A stretch of DNA of 64,000 bases from NCBI RefSeq assembly GCF_016887965.1, contig NZ_JAFDVD010000007.1, positions 124,001 through 188,000 of the forward strand, written 5' to 3'. Both the position numbers and the translations under genes were made by a program. The stretch comes from Phycicoccus sonneratiae (lineage in GTDB: Bacteria; Actinomycetota; Actinomycetes; Actinomycetales; Dermatophilaceae). The notes beneath the pieces were generated by a model. That model was not told where the DNA came from. It saw only the letters and a list, made by a program, of their open reading frames with translations, and did not search any database. Position 1 is the first letter of the stretch; every line of letters starts with the position of its first letter. Below, in pieces: positions 37,798-46,714 of the stretch.

Positions 37798-37874
37798 TGG
37801 AGCCGCCTGTCGGAATCGAACCGACGACCTATTCATTACGAGTGAATCGCTCTGGCCGACTGAGCTAAGGCGGC
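37798..37874 (-). tRNA. tRNA-Thr (anticodon CGU)
   Basis: Complete cloverleaf on the minus strand: acceptor GCCGCCT / AGGCGGC, D-arm GCTC...GAGC, anticodon stem ATTCA/TGAAT with loop CTCGTAA (anticodon CGT, reading ACG), T-arm GTCGG TTCGATT CCGAC, discriminator T, and an encoded CCA (37798-37800). The mature body is 74 nt without CCA. No duplicated 3' end or integrase nearby suggests element insertion. Confidence 0.97.
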
Positions 37875-37942
37875 GTGCGCCCGAGGGCGCGCGGACGAGT
37901 ATAGGCAGGCCACGGCACGCGCCGCGAATCCGCCCGGCGAAC

Positions 37943-38008
37943 CCGTCGAGAGTACAGAACACGCCGTCTGCACGTGGCCGCACACGGCGTGTTCTGTCCT
38001 CTCGACGG
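37943..38008. repeat. palindromic repeat, copy 1 (terminator-like)
   Basis: 25-bp arms (37943-37967 and 37984-38008) with one mismatch and a 16-nt centre. It shares about 60 of 66 bases with copy 2 at 54653-54717, including CAGAACACGCCGT and its complement. It lies 15 nt past the stop of the secreted hydrolase gene and upstream of tRNA-Thr. Confidence 0.8.
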
Positions 38009-38023
38009 TTTGGGAGCTGCGGC

Positions 38024-39571
38024 TCAGCAGCGCAGGCCGTCCTTCGGGACCTTGCCCTTGAGGTACCAGGCGTCGACGGCGTCGTCGACGCAGGAGTTCG
38101 AGCGTGTGTACGCGGTGTGCCCGTCGCCGTCGAAGGTGATGAGCGAGGCCTTGTCGAGCTGGTCGCGCAGCCGCACCGACCACTCGTACGGGGTCGCGGG
38201 GTCGCGCGTCGTGCCGATGACGACGATCGGCTCGGCGCCCTCGGCCTTCACCTCGTGCGGCTCCCCGGTGACCGGCACCGGCCAGTACCCGCAGACGAGC
38301 GAGCTCCACGCGAGGTAGCGGCCCCACGTCGGCGCCTCCTTCGCAGCGGCGTCGGCCTGGGCGAGGTGCTCGGGGACGCTGTCGGACTCCGGCTTGTCGA
38401 GGCAGTTGACGGCGTAGATGACCTCCATGATGTTGCCCGCGTAGCCGCCGCCCGGGTTGCGGTCGGCGTACTGGTCGGCGAGCTGCATGAGGGCGGTGCC
38501 GTCGCCCGTGAGCGCGTCGTCCATCGCGTCGACGAGGGTGCGCCAGGCGCCCTGGTCGTACATCGCGGCCGCGATGCCGAGCGAGGCCCAGCCCTCGGTG
38601 AGCTTCGGCACCGAGCCGTCGCCGGTCCTCGGCACCGGGGTGGCGTCGACGTCGGCGAGGAAGGTGCGCAGGTTCTCCATCACCTTCTCGACCGAGTCGC
38701 CGAGCGGGCAGTCGCCCTCGTCGACGCAGTACTTCGCCCAGGTGCGGGTCGCGAGCTCGAAGCCCTTGGCCTGGCCGAGGTTGATCTGCTCCGAGGTGAG
38801 GTCCGGGGCGACGACGCCGTCGAGGACGAAGCGCCCCACCTGCTTCGGGAACAGGTCGGCGTAGGTCGCGCCGAGGTAGGTGCCGTAGGACTTGCCGAGG
38901 TAGGTGAGCTTCTCCTCGCCGAGCGCCGCGCGCAGGACGTCGAGGTCCTTCGCGGCGTCCACGGTCGACACGTGCGGCAGCAGCGCGCCGGCCTTGGTCG
39001 CGCACGAGCGCGCGAAGGCGGCCGAGCCCTGCGCGAAGGTGCGCTGCTCGGCCTCGTCGTCCGGGGTCGGGTCCGAGCCGAGGAAGGCGTCGAGCTGGGT
39101 GTCGGTGAGGCAGTCGATGGGCGCCGAGCGCCCGACCCCGCGCGGGTCGAAGCCGACGACGTCGTAGCGGTCGCGGACCCCGGGCCCGACGATGAAGTCC
39201 GCAGCCCGCGCGTAGTCCACCCCCGAGCCGCCCGGTCCGCCGGGGTTGACGACGAGCGAGCCGAGCCGCTTCGAGGCCTTCTTGGCCGGCACCCTGAGCA
39301 GCGCGACCTCGATGGTGCTGCCGTCCGGGCGGGCGTAGTCGACCGGCACGGTGAGCTGCGCGCACTGGGCCCCCGAGCACTCGGTCCAGTCGAGGGTCTG
39401 GGAGTAGAACCGGGCCAGCGCCTCGGACCCCGCCGGCGGGCTCTGCGGCGACCCGGTGGCCGCGGGCGTCGCGTCGTCCTCGCGGAGGCCGTCGACGAGC
39501 GAGCACCCACCGAGCAGGGTGAGGGCGGCGGTCAGACCCGCGACGAGGGCGAGGGGACGGCGCGGGGTCAT
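38024..39571 (-). CDS. alpha/beta-hydrolase lipoprotein, tripeptidyl aminopeptidase-like (S33)
   Basis: 515-aa exported serine peptidase related to Streptomyces Tap/SlpD. Signal peptide ends at lipobox LGGC (about 20-23). The fold shows the oxyanion region VVNPGGPGGSG, GFDPRGVGRS, nucleophile Ser in GKSYGTYLG, acid Asp in GTTRDPATPYEW and His in GDGHTAY, and the C-terminal TAP domain with several cysteines (CLDK, CGYW, SCVDD). ATG 39571 was chosen over an upstream start because it begins the signal peptide and follows TATCGT by 7 nt. Confidence 0.9.
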   Translation of the reverse strand: MTPRRPLALVAGLTAALTLLGGCSLVDGLREDDATPAATGSPQSPPAGSEALARFYSQTLDWTECSGAQCAQLTVPVDYARPDGSTIEVALLRVPAKKASKRLGSLVVNPGGPGGSGVDYARAADFIVGPGVRDRYDVVGFDPRGVGRSAPIDCLTDTQLDAFLGSDPTPDDEAEQRTFAQGSAAFARSCATKAGALLPHVSTVDAAKDLDVLRAALGEEKLTYLGKSYGTYLGATYADLFPKQVGRFVLDGVVAPDLTSEQINLGQAKGFELATRTWAKYCVDEGDCPLGDSVEKVMENLRTFLADVDATPVPRTGDGSVPKLTEGWASLGIAAAMYDQGAWRTLVDAMDDALTGDGTALMQLADQYADRNPGGGYAGNIMEVIYAVNCLDKPESDSVPEHLAQADAAAKEAPTWGRYLAWSSLVCGYWPVPVTGEPHEVKAEGAEPIVVIGTTRDPATPYEWSVRLRDQLDKASLITFDGDGHTAYTRSNSCVDDAVDAWYLKGKVPKDGLRC

Positions 39572-39578
39572 GCCTCGC

Positions 39579-39584
39579 ACGATA
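39579..39584 (-). promoter_or_regulatory. -10 hexamer of the secreted hydrolase gene (leaderless)
   Basis: TATCGT, 7 nt before the ATG at 39571. Confidence 0.5.
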
Positions 39585-39668
39585 GGTGAGCACCATGGGA
39601 GCCCTCGCGCCGGGGAGGTCACGATCCGGCCGCAGTCGGCGCCCCGACCGGCTGCGGCGGCAGCGGCC

Positions 39669-40808
39669 TCAGCGTGGCAGGCGTAGGTCGAGGGCCATCG
39701 CCTCGAGGGCGAGCAGCGGGGCGACGTTGGCGCCGATGCGCTCGCGCGCCGTGCCGATGGCGTCCATCGCCGCGAGCACCTGCTCGGCGGTGAAGACCTC
39801 GGCGACCCGCGTGACGACCGGCCGTCCGTCCTCGTTGACGAGCGCCGTGCCGGCCCCGGTGCGCAGGACGAGCGCGTCGCGGTAGACCGACAGCAGGTCG
39901 ACGAGCGCGCGGTCGACGACGTCGCGGGTGAACCGGGTGGCCCGGGCCTTCTGCTCCCGCTCGAGCGAGGCCACCTGCGACCGGATGTGCGGCGGCTGCG
40001 TGCGGGCCGTGGCGTCGGCCCCGAGGACCTCCATCAGTCGCGCCTTCTCGGCGGCGTCCCGCTCCCCCGACGCCGCGGCCGACTCCTCGGCGGCGATGGT
40101 CATGATGTCCTGCGCGGCCCCCACGGCCTCGCCGACCGAGGTGATCCGCGCGGCCATCGCGACGACGTCGTGGCGCCGGATGCGGGCGTGCTCGTCGCGG
40201 GCCAGCCGCCGGGCCAGCCCGACGTGCGACTGGGCGGCCCGGGCCGCGTAGAGGGCCATCGCGTGGTCGACGCCGTCGCGGCGCACGAGGAGGTCGGCGA
40301 CCGCCTCGACCGAGGGCGTGCGCAGCCGCACGTGCCGCGAGCGCGAGCGGATGGTGATGATGACGTCCTCGACGGACGGGGCGCAGAGCATCCACACGGT
40401 GCGGGGCGTCGGCTCCTCGAGGGCCTTGAGGAGGGCGTCGGCGGCCCGCTCGGTGAGCCGGTCGGCGTCCTCGACGACGATGACGCGGTAGCGCCCGACC
40501 GACGGCCGGTGCGCGGCGAGCGCCACGAGGTCGCGGGCCTGCTCGACCTTGATCGAGAGCCCCTCGGTGGCGATGACGTCGACGTCGGCGTGCGTGGCGT
40601 CGAGGGCCGTGCGGCACTCGCGACAGGTGCCGCAGCCGCCCTGCGGGCAGAGCAGCGCGGCGGCGAAGGCCCGGGCCGCCACCGAGCGCCCGGACCCCGG
40701 CGGGCCGGTGAACAGCCACGCGTGGGTCATCGAGGCGGGGTCGCGGACCGCCCGCTCGAGGGTGGCGACGGCGGCCTCCTGGCCGATGACGTCGCGCCAG
40801 ACGCTCAC
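39669..40808 (-). CDS. holB: DNA polymerase III delta' subunit
   Basis: Clamp-loader subunit, 379 aa. AAA+ fold with P-loop GPPGSGRS (35-42; Arg replaces the usual Lys-Thr pair, as in non-hydrolysing delta'), a four-Cys zinc site (C54, C59, C62, C65), VIVVEDADRLTERAADALLKALEEP and the sensor strand VWMLCAPS. The GTG start overlaps the tmk stop (GTGA); tmk-holB pairing is conserved in many bacteria. The C-terminal helical domain is intact. Confidence 0.93.
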   Translation of the reverse strand: MSVWRDVIGQEAAVATLERAVRDPASMTHAWLFTGPPGSGRSVAARAFAAALLCPQGGCGTCRECRTALDATHADVDVIATEGLSIKVEQARDLVALAAHRPSVGRYRVIVVEDADRLTERAADALLKALEEPTPRTVWMLCAPSVEDVIITIRSRSRHVRLRTPSVEAVADLLVRRDGVDHAMALYAARAAQSHVGLARRLARDEHARIRRHDVVAMAARITSVGEAVGAAQDIMTIAAEESAAASGERDAAEKARLMEVLGADATARTQPPHIRSQVASLEREQKARATRFTRDVVDRALVDLLSVYRDALVLRTGAGTALVNEDGRPVVTRVAEVFTAEQVLAAMDAIGTARERIGANVAPLLALEAMALDLRLPR

Positions 40809-41449
40809 GGCGCCCCTCCGGTGACGGGGTCGAGGACGCCGAGGGCCTCGACCCGGGCGAGCACCTCGGCGTGCATGTCCTCGGCCGGCCGGGTGCCGTC
40901 GACGACGACGTAGCGCTGCGGGTTGCCCCGGGCCATCGCGAGGAAGTGCTCGCGGATGGAGGCGTGGAAGGCGTCGGCCTCGGCCTCGAGCCGGTCGTGG
41001 ACCTCGCCGCGCCGGCGCCGGCCCTCCTCGGGGGGCACGTCGACGACGACGGTGAGGTCGGGGACGAGCTCGTCGACGGCCCACATCTGGAGGTCGTGCA
41101 CCTCGTCGGCGCCGAGGTCGCGACCCGCGCCCTGGTAGGCGACGGAGGAGTCGGTGTACCGGTCGGTGAGCACCACCTGCCCCGCGGCGAGTGCCGGCCG
41201 GATGACGAGGTCGACGTGGTGCGCCTTGTCCGCAGCGAAGAGCAGGGCCTCGGCCCGCGGCGAGACGTGGTCGCCGTGGAGCACGAGGTCGCGAATGGCG
41301 GCGCCGAGCTCGGTGCCGCCGGGCTGGCGGGTGAGCAGCACCTCGCGGCCTCGGGCGCGCAGGACCTCGGCGAGGAGGCGCACCTGCGTGGACTTGCCCG
41401 CCCCGTCGCCGCCCTCGAAGGCGATGAAGACCCCGTCCCGTCCGCTCAC
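40805..41449 (-). CDS. tmk: thymidylate kinase
   Basis: Phosphorylates dTMP to dTDP. 214 aa. P-loop FEGGDGAGKS (11-20), DRY motif in LTDRYTDSSVAYQG, TRQPGGTELG, and the LID region PPEEGRRRRGEVHDRLE. GTG start 6 nt after TAGGCT, so probably leaderless; it leads the tmk-holB unit. Confidence 0.95.
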   Translation of the reverse strand: MSGRDGVFIAFEGGDGAGKSTQVRLLAEVLRARGREVLLTRQPGGTELGAAIRDLVLHGDHVSPRAEALLFAADKAHHVDLVIRPALAAGQVVLTDRYTDSSVAYQGAGRDLGADEVHDLQMWAVDELVPDLTVVVDVPPEEGRRRRGEVHDRLEAEADAFHASIREHFLAMARGNPQRYVVVDGTRPAEDMHAEVLARVEALGVLDPVTGGAP

Positions 41450-41455
41450 GCCGCG

Positions 41456-41461
41456 AGCCTA
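41456..41461 (-). promoter_or_regulatory. -10 hexamer of tmk-holB (leaderless)
   Basis: TAGGCT, 6 nt before the GTG at 41449. Confidence 0.5.
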
Positions 41462-41474
41462 GGCCAGCCCGCCG

Positions 41475-43097
41475 TCACGCGTGCAGGGCCACCACGGCGC
41501 TCGTCACCGCGACGGTCGCGGCGAGCAGCACAGCCGCCGGGAGGAGGGTGGTCCGCAGCACCCGCCCGGCCGAGGAGCGGTCGCCCCCGACGGCGCTCAG
41601 CCCGAGGACGATGACGACCGGCGCGAGCGAGTTGCCGATGTTCCCCCCGGCGAGCTGCCCGGCGAGCAGGTCCGCCCGGGGGGCACCGGTCAGCGTCGCG
41701 ACCTCGGCCTGGAGCGCCGAGAACAGGGCGTTCGAGCTCGTCGTCGACCCGGTGACGAACGACCCCAGCGCCCCGACGAGCGGAGCGACCGCCGGGTAGG
41801 CCGAGCCCGCGGCCGCGGCCGCCCCGCGGGCCACCGTCGTCACCATCCCGCTGTCGACGAGCACCCCGGCGACCGAGGCGAGGAGGACCACCGACGGCGA
41901 GGACTTGCGCAGCTGGCGCAGCGCACCGCGCCACACCGGGCCCCAGGAGCCGTGCGGCCAGCGCCCGCCCCACCGCCAGACGAGGACGCTCCCGAGGCAG
42001 GCGACGAGGAGGAAGGTGCCGGGGTGGCCGACGACGGCGATCGGGTTGTAGGTGTCGACCGCGGCCGTCCGGACCCCGTCCGCGGCCGACGTCGCGGGGA
42101 ACGACGGCCCGAGCAGGAGGTGGCCCTTGGCCCAGGCCCGCACCGGCGGCGGCAGGAACACCGCGAGCGCCACGGCCGCGAGCAGCACGTACGGCACGAC
42201 GGCGGCCCGGGCGCGACCGCGCTCCTCCGGCACCACCTCGTCCCTCGCCTCGGGGGCCGGCGCGCTCCCGCCGCGGAGCCGGCGGAGGAGGAAGACGACC
42301 GCGACCCCGGCCGCCCCGCCGCACAGGGCCCCGATCCCCGGCTCGACGCGGACGACCGCGGCCTGGACGAGGGCCATCGCCGGACCGACCGTCACGAGCA
42401 TCGGCCAGGCCTCGCGCAGGGCCGACCGGCCGCCGGACATCAGGGCGACGAGCAGGCCCGAGAGGAGGCAGTTGACCCCGAGGGCGAGGGCGGCGGCGGC
42501 GGCGTACTCGGCCGTCTCGGACCCGTCGAGGTGCGCCGTGAGCGCCCCCATGTAGAACGAGGAGCCCATCGACCCGAAGCCGACGGCCCAGTGGTAGCCG
42601 ACGAGCGGCAGCGCGACGGCCCGGGTCCGCCCGACCCCCAGCGCGACGAGCAGGGGCGCCGCGACGGCGATGGGGGTCCCGAAACCCGAGACCCCCTGGA
42701 TGAAGGAGGGCAGCACCCACGCGAGGAGGAGGACGTTCTCGGTGCGCGTCGGGAGGATGCCGGCGAGCACGCGGCCGAGCGCGGTCATGCCGACGCTCGA
42801 GGCGAGGTGGTGCACGAGGAGGGCGGGCCCGATGACGTAGAGGATCCACACCCCGACCCACGCGCCCTTGCCGAGCCCGACGAGGACCGTGGCGGTGCCG
42901 GCACCGAAGGAGGACCAGGCGACGAGCGAGGCCCACGCGACGGTGACGACGGCATTGACCCACATCGGCAGGCGTCCCCAGAGGACGAGCAGGAGGAGGA
43001 CGACGACGGGGCTGACGGCGAGCAGCCAGTGCCCGACGGGCACGCCGGGGACGGAGGCGGCGGGGGCCGGGCCGGCGGTGGGGAACAGCGGTCTCAC
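41475..43097 (-). CDS. L-lactate permease family transporter (LctP)
   Basis: 540-aa proton-coupled carboxylate transporter (TC 2.A.14), about 13 membrane helices. Family landmarks: LPSFIQGVSGFGTPIAVAAPLL, the GYHWAVGFGSMGSSF stretch and, near the end, GSFVTGSTTSSNALFSALQ and GGNIGNSLAPVVIVLGL. Lactate and glycolate are the usual substrates. It diverges from the gntR gene; a GTATAC-core site lies 12-19 nt before its GTG, where the -10 box would be, so repression by that regulator is likely. A second monocarboxylate transporter (MctP) is at 61.9 kb. Confidence 0.88.
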   Translation of the reverse strand: MRPLFPTAGPAPAASVPGVPVGHWLLAVSPVVVLLLLVLWGRLPMWVNAVVTVAWASLVAWSSFGAGTATVLVGLGKGAWVGVWILYVIGPALLVHHLASSVGMTALGRVLAGILPTRTENVLLLAWVLPSFIQGVSGFGTPIAVAAPLLVALGVGRTRAVALPLVGYHWAVGFGSMGSSFYMGALTAHLDGSETAEYAAAAALALGVNCLLSGLLVALMSGGRSALREAWPMLVTVGPAMALVQAAVVRVEPGIGALCGGAAGVAVVFLLRRLRGGSAPAPEARDEVVPEERGRARAAVVPYVLLAAVALAVFLPPPVRAWAKGHLLLGPSFPATSAADGVRTAAVDTYNPIAVVGHPGTFLLVACLGSVLVWRWGGRWPHGSWGPVWRGALRQLRKSSPSVVLLASVAGVLVDSGMVTTVARGAAAAAGSAYPAVAPLVGALGSFVTGSTTSSNALFSALQAEVATLTGAPRADLLAGQLAGGNIGNSLAPVVIVLGLSAVGGDRSSAGRVLRTTLLPAAVLLAATVAVTSAVVALHA

Positions 43098-43109
43098 CCT
43101 CTTGTCTTT

Positions 43110-43117
43110 CGTATACG
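43110..43117. promoter_or_regulatory. GTATAC-core palindrome between lctP and gntR (candidate GntR operator)
   Basis: CGTATACG, an 8-bp palindrome in the 75-bp divergent gap; it overlaps TATACG, the best -10 candidate for lctP. The same core, in a longer palindrome, lies upstream of the opp operon at 51336-51351. GTATAC cores are known for FCD-type GntR proteins (UxuR/ExuR). Confidence 0.5.
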
Positions 43118-43172
43118 GTCGGGGTCAGGAGCGGCGGAGCGACCCCGTTCCGGTCTCCCGGGAGGTGGCGTC

Positions 43173-43838
43173 GTGGCGAGTGGCCAGACCATCGGCGGGG
43201 CCCACGTCCCGCTGCGCGACCAGGTCCTCGCCGAGCTCCGGCGGCGGATCGTCGACGGCGACTACCCGCCCGGCGAGCGGCTCACCGAGGAGCGGCTCGC
43301 CGAGGACTTCGGGGTCTCCCGCAACCCGGTCCGCGAGGCGCTGCGCGTCGTCGAGGCCGACGGCCTCGTCTCTCTCACCCCCCGGCGCGGTGCGGTCGTC
43401 GCCGCCCCGGACGCCTCGACCCTCGCCGACCTCTTCGCGGTGCGGGCCAGCCTCGAGACGGTCGCCGCGCGGCTCGCCGCCGAGCGGGCCGGGGCCGACG
43501 ACGTCGCCGACCTGCGCCGACTCCTCGACCGGGCCCGCGAGGCCACCGACGCCGACGACCTCTCCACCGTCGCCGAGCTGAACAGCGCGCTGCACATGCG
43601 GGTCATCGACATCACGGGCAACCGGTGGATGCGCTCGATCTCGCAGTCGCTGTACCTGCACGTGCACTGGGTCTTCAAGCGCGGTGCGGCGCAACGGGCG
43701 CCGCACTCGTGGGAGGAGCACATCCGCCTCGTCGACGCGATCGCCGCCGGCGACCCCGACGCCGCCGAGGCCGTGGCCCGCGAGCACGTCGACGCCGCCG
43801 CGCACGCGGCCGTCGACACCGTCGCCGACCCCGCCTGA
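43173..43838 (+). CDS. GntR-family regulator, FadR/FCD subfamily
   Basis: 221 aa. Winged HTH about 12-75 (LRDQVLAELRRRIVDGDYPPGERL, ERLAEDFGVSRNPVREALRVVEADGLV), then an all-helical FCD effector domain (about 90-215) with the metal/carboxylate His and Asp positions plausible (LHMRVIDITGN, SWEEHIRLVDAI, AREHVDAA). FCD regulators sense organic acids such as lactate or sugar acids. The GTG has GGGAGG 7 nt upstream. Convergent with the GGT-like gene by 15 nt. Confidence 0.9.
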   Translation: MASGQTIGGAHVPLRDQVLAELRRRIVDGDYPPGERLTEERLAEDFGVSRNPVREALRVVEADGLVSLTPRRGAVVAAPDASTLADLFAVRASLETVAARLAAERAGADDVADLRRLLDRAREATDADDLSTVAELNSALHMRVIDITGNRWMRSISQSLYLHVHWVFKRGAAQRAPHSWEEHIRLVDAIAAGDPDAAEAVAREHVDAAAHAAVDTVADPA

Positions 43839-43853
43839 GGCCCCGGGCGGCGG

Positions 43854-45635
43854 TCAGCGTCCGACCGCATAGCCCTGCATCCCGCGCGGGTTGGCCCCGG
43901 CCCGCAGGACGCCGTCCTCGTCGCGCGTCACGGCGCACAGCCGCCCGAGGGTCCACCCACCCTCGACCCGCACGTCGTGGCCGCGGCGGGTCAGCGCGTC
44001 GACGACGTCGGCGCCCAGCCGGTCCTCGACGACGAGGACGCCCGGCTCGCTCGTCCGCGGCCAGAACGACCCCGGGAAGCTCGTCGTGTGCCACGCAGGC
44101 GCGTCGATCGCCTCCTGCAGGCCCATCCCCTGCCCGAGGGTCCGGAGGAGGAAGAGCAGCTGCCACTGGTCTTGCTGGTCGCCGCCGGGCGACCCGCAGG
44201 CCATGAACGGCCGGCCCTCGCGCAGGACGAGCGTCGGGGTGAGGGTGGTGCGGGGCCGCCGGCCGGGGATGAGGGAGGACGGCAGGCCCTCCTCGAGCCA
44301 GGTCATCTGCAGCCGGCTGCCGAGGCAGAACCCGAGTTCGGGCACGGTCGGCGAGCTCTGCAGCCAGCCACCGCTCGGGGTCGCCGAGACCATGTTCCCG
44401 AACCGGTCGACGACGTCGACGTGGCAGGTGTCGCCCCGGGTCACGCCGGTGCGCTCGACGGTGGGCTCCCCCGTCGTCGGGTCGGCCGGCCGCGCCGCGG
44501 ACCCGTCGAGGGCGTGCCCGGCGAGCCGCGGCGTCCGCCCGTCGGGCGAGCCGGGCCGCAGCTCGTGCGACGCCCGCTCGCCGACGAGCCCGGCCCGCTC
44601 CGCGGCGTACGCGGGCGAGAGCAGGGTGTCGAGCGGCACCTGGCCGGTGTCGCCGTACCAGGCCTCCCGGTCGGCGAAGGCGAGCTTCAGCGCCTCGGCG
44701 ACGAGGTGGACGCCGTCGGCGGTGCCGGGGTCGGGCACGGCGTCGGGACTCAGCGCGTCGAGCACCGCGAGCGACTGGAGGAGCGCCGGCCCCTGCCCCC
44801 AGGGGCCGGTCTTGCAGACGGTGTGGCCGCGCCAGTCGAGGGTGACCGGCTCCTCCCACGACGCCTCGAAGGCCGCGAGGTCGTCGGCCGTGACGAGGCC
44901 CGCGTGCCGCTCACCGCTGGAGTCGCGGAACGGCTTGCGGGAGAACGCGTCCACCGCTTCGGCGACGAATCCCTGCGACCAGGCGCGGCGAGCCGCCTCG
45001 GCCTGCGCGCCGGGGTCGGCGCCGGCGGCCTCACCCTCGGCGACGAGCCGGTCGAGGGTGTCGGCCCACGCGGGGTTGCGGTGCAGCGAGCCCGGCCGTG
45101 GGGCCCGGCCGCCGTCGAGCCAGAGGTCGGCCGAGGTGGTCCAGTCCTCGGTGAAGAGGTCGGCGACACGCTCGACCGTGGCGCTCACCCGCTCGAGGAG
45201 GGGGTGGCCGTGGCGGGCGTAGTGGGCCGCCGGACCGAGCACCTCGGCGAGCGGCAGGCTGCCGTGGTCGCGCAGCAGGACGAGCCACGCGTCGACCGCC
45301 CCGGGCACCGCGGCGGCCAGCGGCCCCGATCCCGGCACGAGGTCGAGGCCCTCGGAGCGGTAGTGCTCGATCGTCGCCGCGGCCGGCGCCGGACCCTGCC
45401 CGCAGAGGACGCGGGGGGTCGGGTCGGCAGCGGTCGCGATGATGGCCGGGAGGTCGCCGCCGGGGCCGTTGAGGTGCGGCTCGACGACGTGGAGGACGAA
45501 CCCGGCCGCGGCCGCCGCGTCGAAGGCGTTGCCCCCGCGCTCGAGCAGGCGCATCCCGACCTGCGAGGCGACCCAGTGCGTCGAGGACACCATGCCGAAG
45601 GTGCCCTCGAGCGTCGGACGGGTGGTGAGGGTCAT
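43854..45635 (-). CDS. gamma-glutamyltransferase-like Ntn hydrolase (YwrD-type subgroup)
   Basis: 593-aa self-processing Ntn hydrolase. The nucleophile Thr at the cleavage site is in RGDTCHVDVVD, and GSPGGDQQDQWQ replaces the GSPGGSRII of true GGT. The N-terminal FREMAP motif, whose Arg binds the gamma-glutamyl carboxylate, is absent; the aligned segment reads CGQGPAP. No signal peptide, unlike secreted GGT. The substrate is therefore probably another amide or peptide. The ATG overlaps the upstream ATPase stop (ATGA), so it is the last gene of the opp operon and may process what the transporter imports. Confidence 0.85.
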   Translation of the reverse strand: MTLTTRPTLEGTFGMVSSTHWVASQVGMRLLERGGNAFDAAAAAGFVLHVVEPHLNGPGGDLPAIIATAADPTPRVLCGQGPAPAAATIEHYRSEGLDLVPGSGPLAAAVPGAVDAWLVLLRDHGSLPLAEVLGPAAHYARHGHPLLERVSATVERVADLFTEDWTTSADLWLDGGRAPRPGSLHRNPAWADTLDRLVAEGEAAGADPGAQAEAARRAWSQGFVAEAVDAFSRKPFRDSSGERHAGLVTADDLAAFEASWEEPVTLDWRGHTVCKTGPWGQGPALLQSLAVLDALSPDAVPDPGTADGVHLVAEALKLAFADREAWYGDTGQVPLDTLLSPAYAAERAGLVGERASHELRPGSPDGRTPRLAGHALDGSAARPADPTTGEPTVERTGVTRGDTCHVDVVDRFGNMVSATPSGGWLQSSPTVPELGFCLGSRLQMTWLEEGLPSSLIPGRRPRTTLTPTLVLREGRPFMACGSPGGDQQDQWQLLFLLRTLGQGMGLQEAIDAPAWHTTSFPGSFWPRTSEPGVLVVEDRLGADVVDALTRRGHDVRVEGGWTLGRLCAVTRDEDGVLRAGANPRGMQGYAVGR

Positions 45636-46714
45636 GCGGGGCTCCCGGGGCGGTCGTCGTGGTCGGGGTCGGTCGTCGCGTCGGGCGTCGCCCCGGGCGT
45701 CGCGTCGCGGACGTCCGGCCCGCTGCCGTCGTCGTCGACGAGGTGGCAGGCCACGCTCCCGCCTCCACCGACGGTCCGCAGCACCGGCTCCTCGGTGGCG
45801 CAGCGGTCGACGGCGAGCGGGCAGCGGGTGTGGAAGCGGCAGCCGCTCGGTGGGTCGATCGCCGACGGCAGGTCGTCGCCGAGCAGCACCCGGGTGCGCT
45901 CGCGCTGCCGGACGGGGTCGGCGACCGGCGCCGCCGCGAGCAGGGCCTGCGTGTACGGGTGGCGCGGGCGCGCGAACACCTCCTCGCGCGTGCCGGTCTC
46001 GACGACCTGCCCGAGGTAGAGGACGGCGATGTCGTCGGCGAGGTACTCGACGGCGGACAGGTCGTGGGTGATGAAGAGGCACGCGAAGCCGATGTCGCGC
46101 TGGAGGTCGGCGAGCAGGTTGAGGACCGAGGCCTGCACCGAGACGTCGAGCGCGCTCGTCGGCTCGTCGGCGACGAGCAGCCGCGGCTCGGACACGAGTG
46201 CCCGGGCGAGGCTCACCCGCTGGCGCTGGCCGCCCGACAGCTCGTGCGGGTAGCGCTGCGCGACCGAGCGGTCGAGCCCGACCCGCTCGAGCTGCTCGGC
46301 CACCCGCCGCTCGCGCTCGGCCCGCCCCCCGCCGCGGCCCTGCAGGCGCAGCGGCTCGGCGACGACGTCGCCGACGAGCATCCGCGGGTCGAGCGAGCCG
46401 GCCGGGTCCTGGAAGACGATGGACACTTCGCGCCGGTGGGGGCGCATCGCGCGGCGGCCGAGGCCGGTGACGTCGGTGCCGCCGAGCCGGACCGTGCCCG
46501 ACGTCGGCGAGAGGAGCCGCACGACGCACCGGCCGACCGTGGACTTGCCGGAGCCGCTCTCGCCGACGAGGGCGGTGACCCGTCCCGGCGCGATCGAGAG
46601 CGATACCCCGTCGACGGCACGCACCGGGCCGAAGTGCATCACGAGGTCCTCGAGCTCGAGGACCGGGGCGCCGGGGTCGGCAGCCCCCGCGTCCGTGGCC
46701 GTGTCGGTGCTCAT
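45632..46714 (-). CDS. peptide ABC transporter ATP-binding protein (OppF/DppF-like)
   Basis: 360-aa ATPase. Walker A GESGSGKS, signature LSGGQRQRV, Walker B LLVADEPTSALD, switch His in ITHDLSAVEY, and the oligopeptide-type C-terminal extension with the Cys cluster CRFHTRCPLAVDRC that binds an Fe-S cluster in Dpp/Opp ATPases. A final 40-residue Asp/Thr-rich tail is low-complexity. ATGA overlap with the OppD-like gene. Confidence 0.92.
   Translation of the reverse strand: MSTDTATDAGAADPGAPVLELEDLVMHFGPVRAVDGVSLSIAPGRVTALVGESGSGKSTVGRCVVRLLSPTSGTVRLGGTDVTGLGRRAMRPHRREVSIVFQDPAGSLDPRMLVGDVVAEPLRLQGRGGGRAERERRVAEQLERVGLDRSVAQRYPHELSGGQRQRVSLARALVSEPRLLVADEPTSALDVSVQASVLNLLADLQRDIGFACLFITHDLSAVEYLADDIAVLYLGQVVETGTREEVFARPRHPYTQALLAAAPVADPVRQRERTRVLLGDDLPSAIDPPSGCRFHTRCPLAVDRCATEEPVLRTVGGGGSVACHLVDDDGSGPDVRDATPGATPDATTDPDHDDRPGSPA

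Noticed and set aside
37798-38008. tRNA-Thr as an integration site with the nearby palindrome as an element end
   Set aside because: No integrase, no duplicated tRNA 3' end, and the second palindrome copy is 16.6 kb away beside unrelated genes.
43854-46529. 891-codon frame joining the GGT-like gene to sequence upstream
   Set aside because: Codons above 45635 are antisense-like shadow of the OppF-type gene; ATG 45635 with the ATGA overlap is the natural start.
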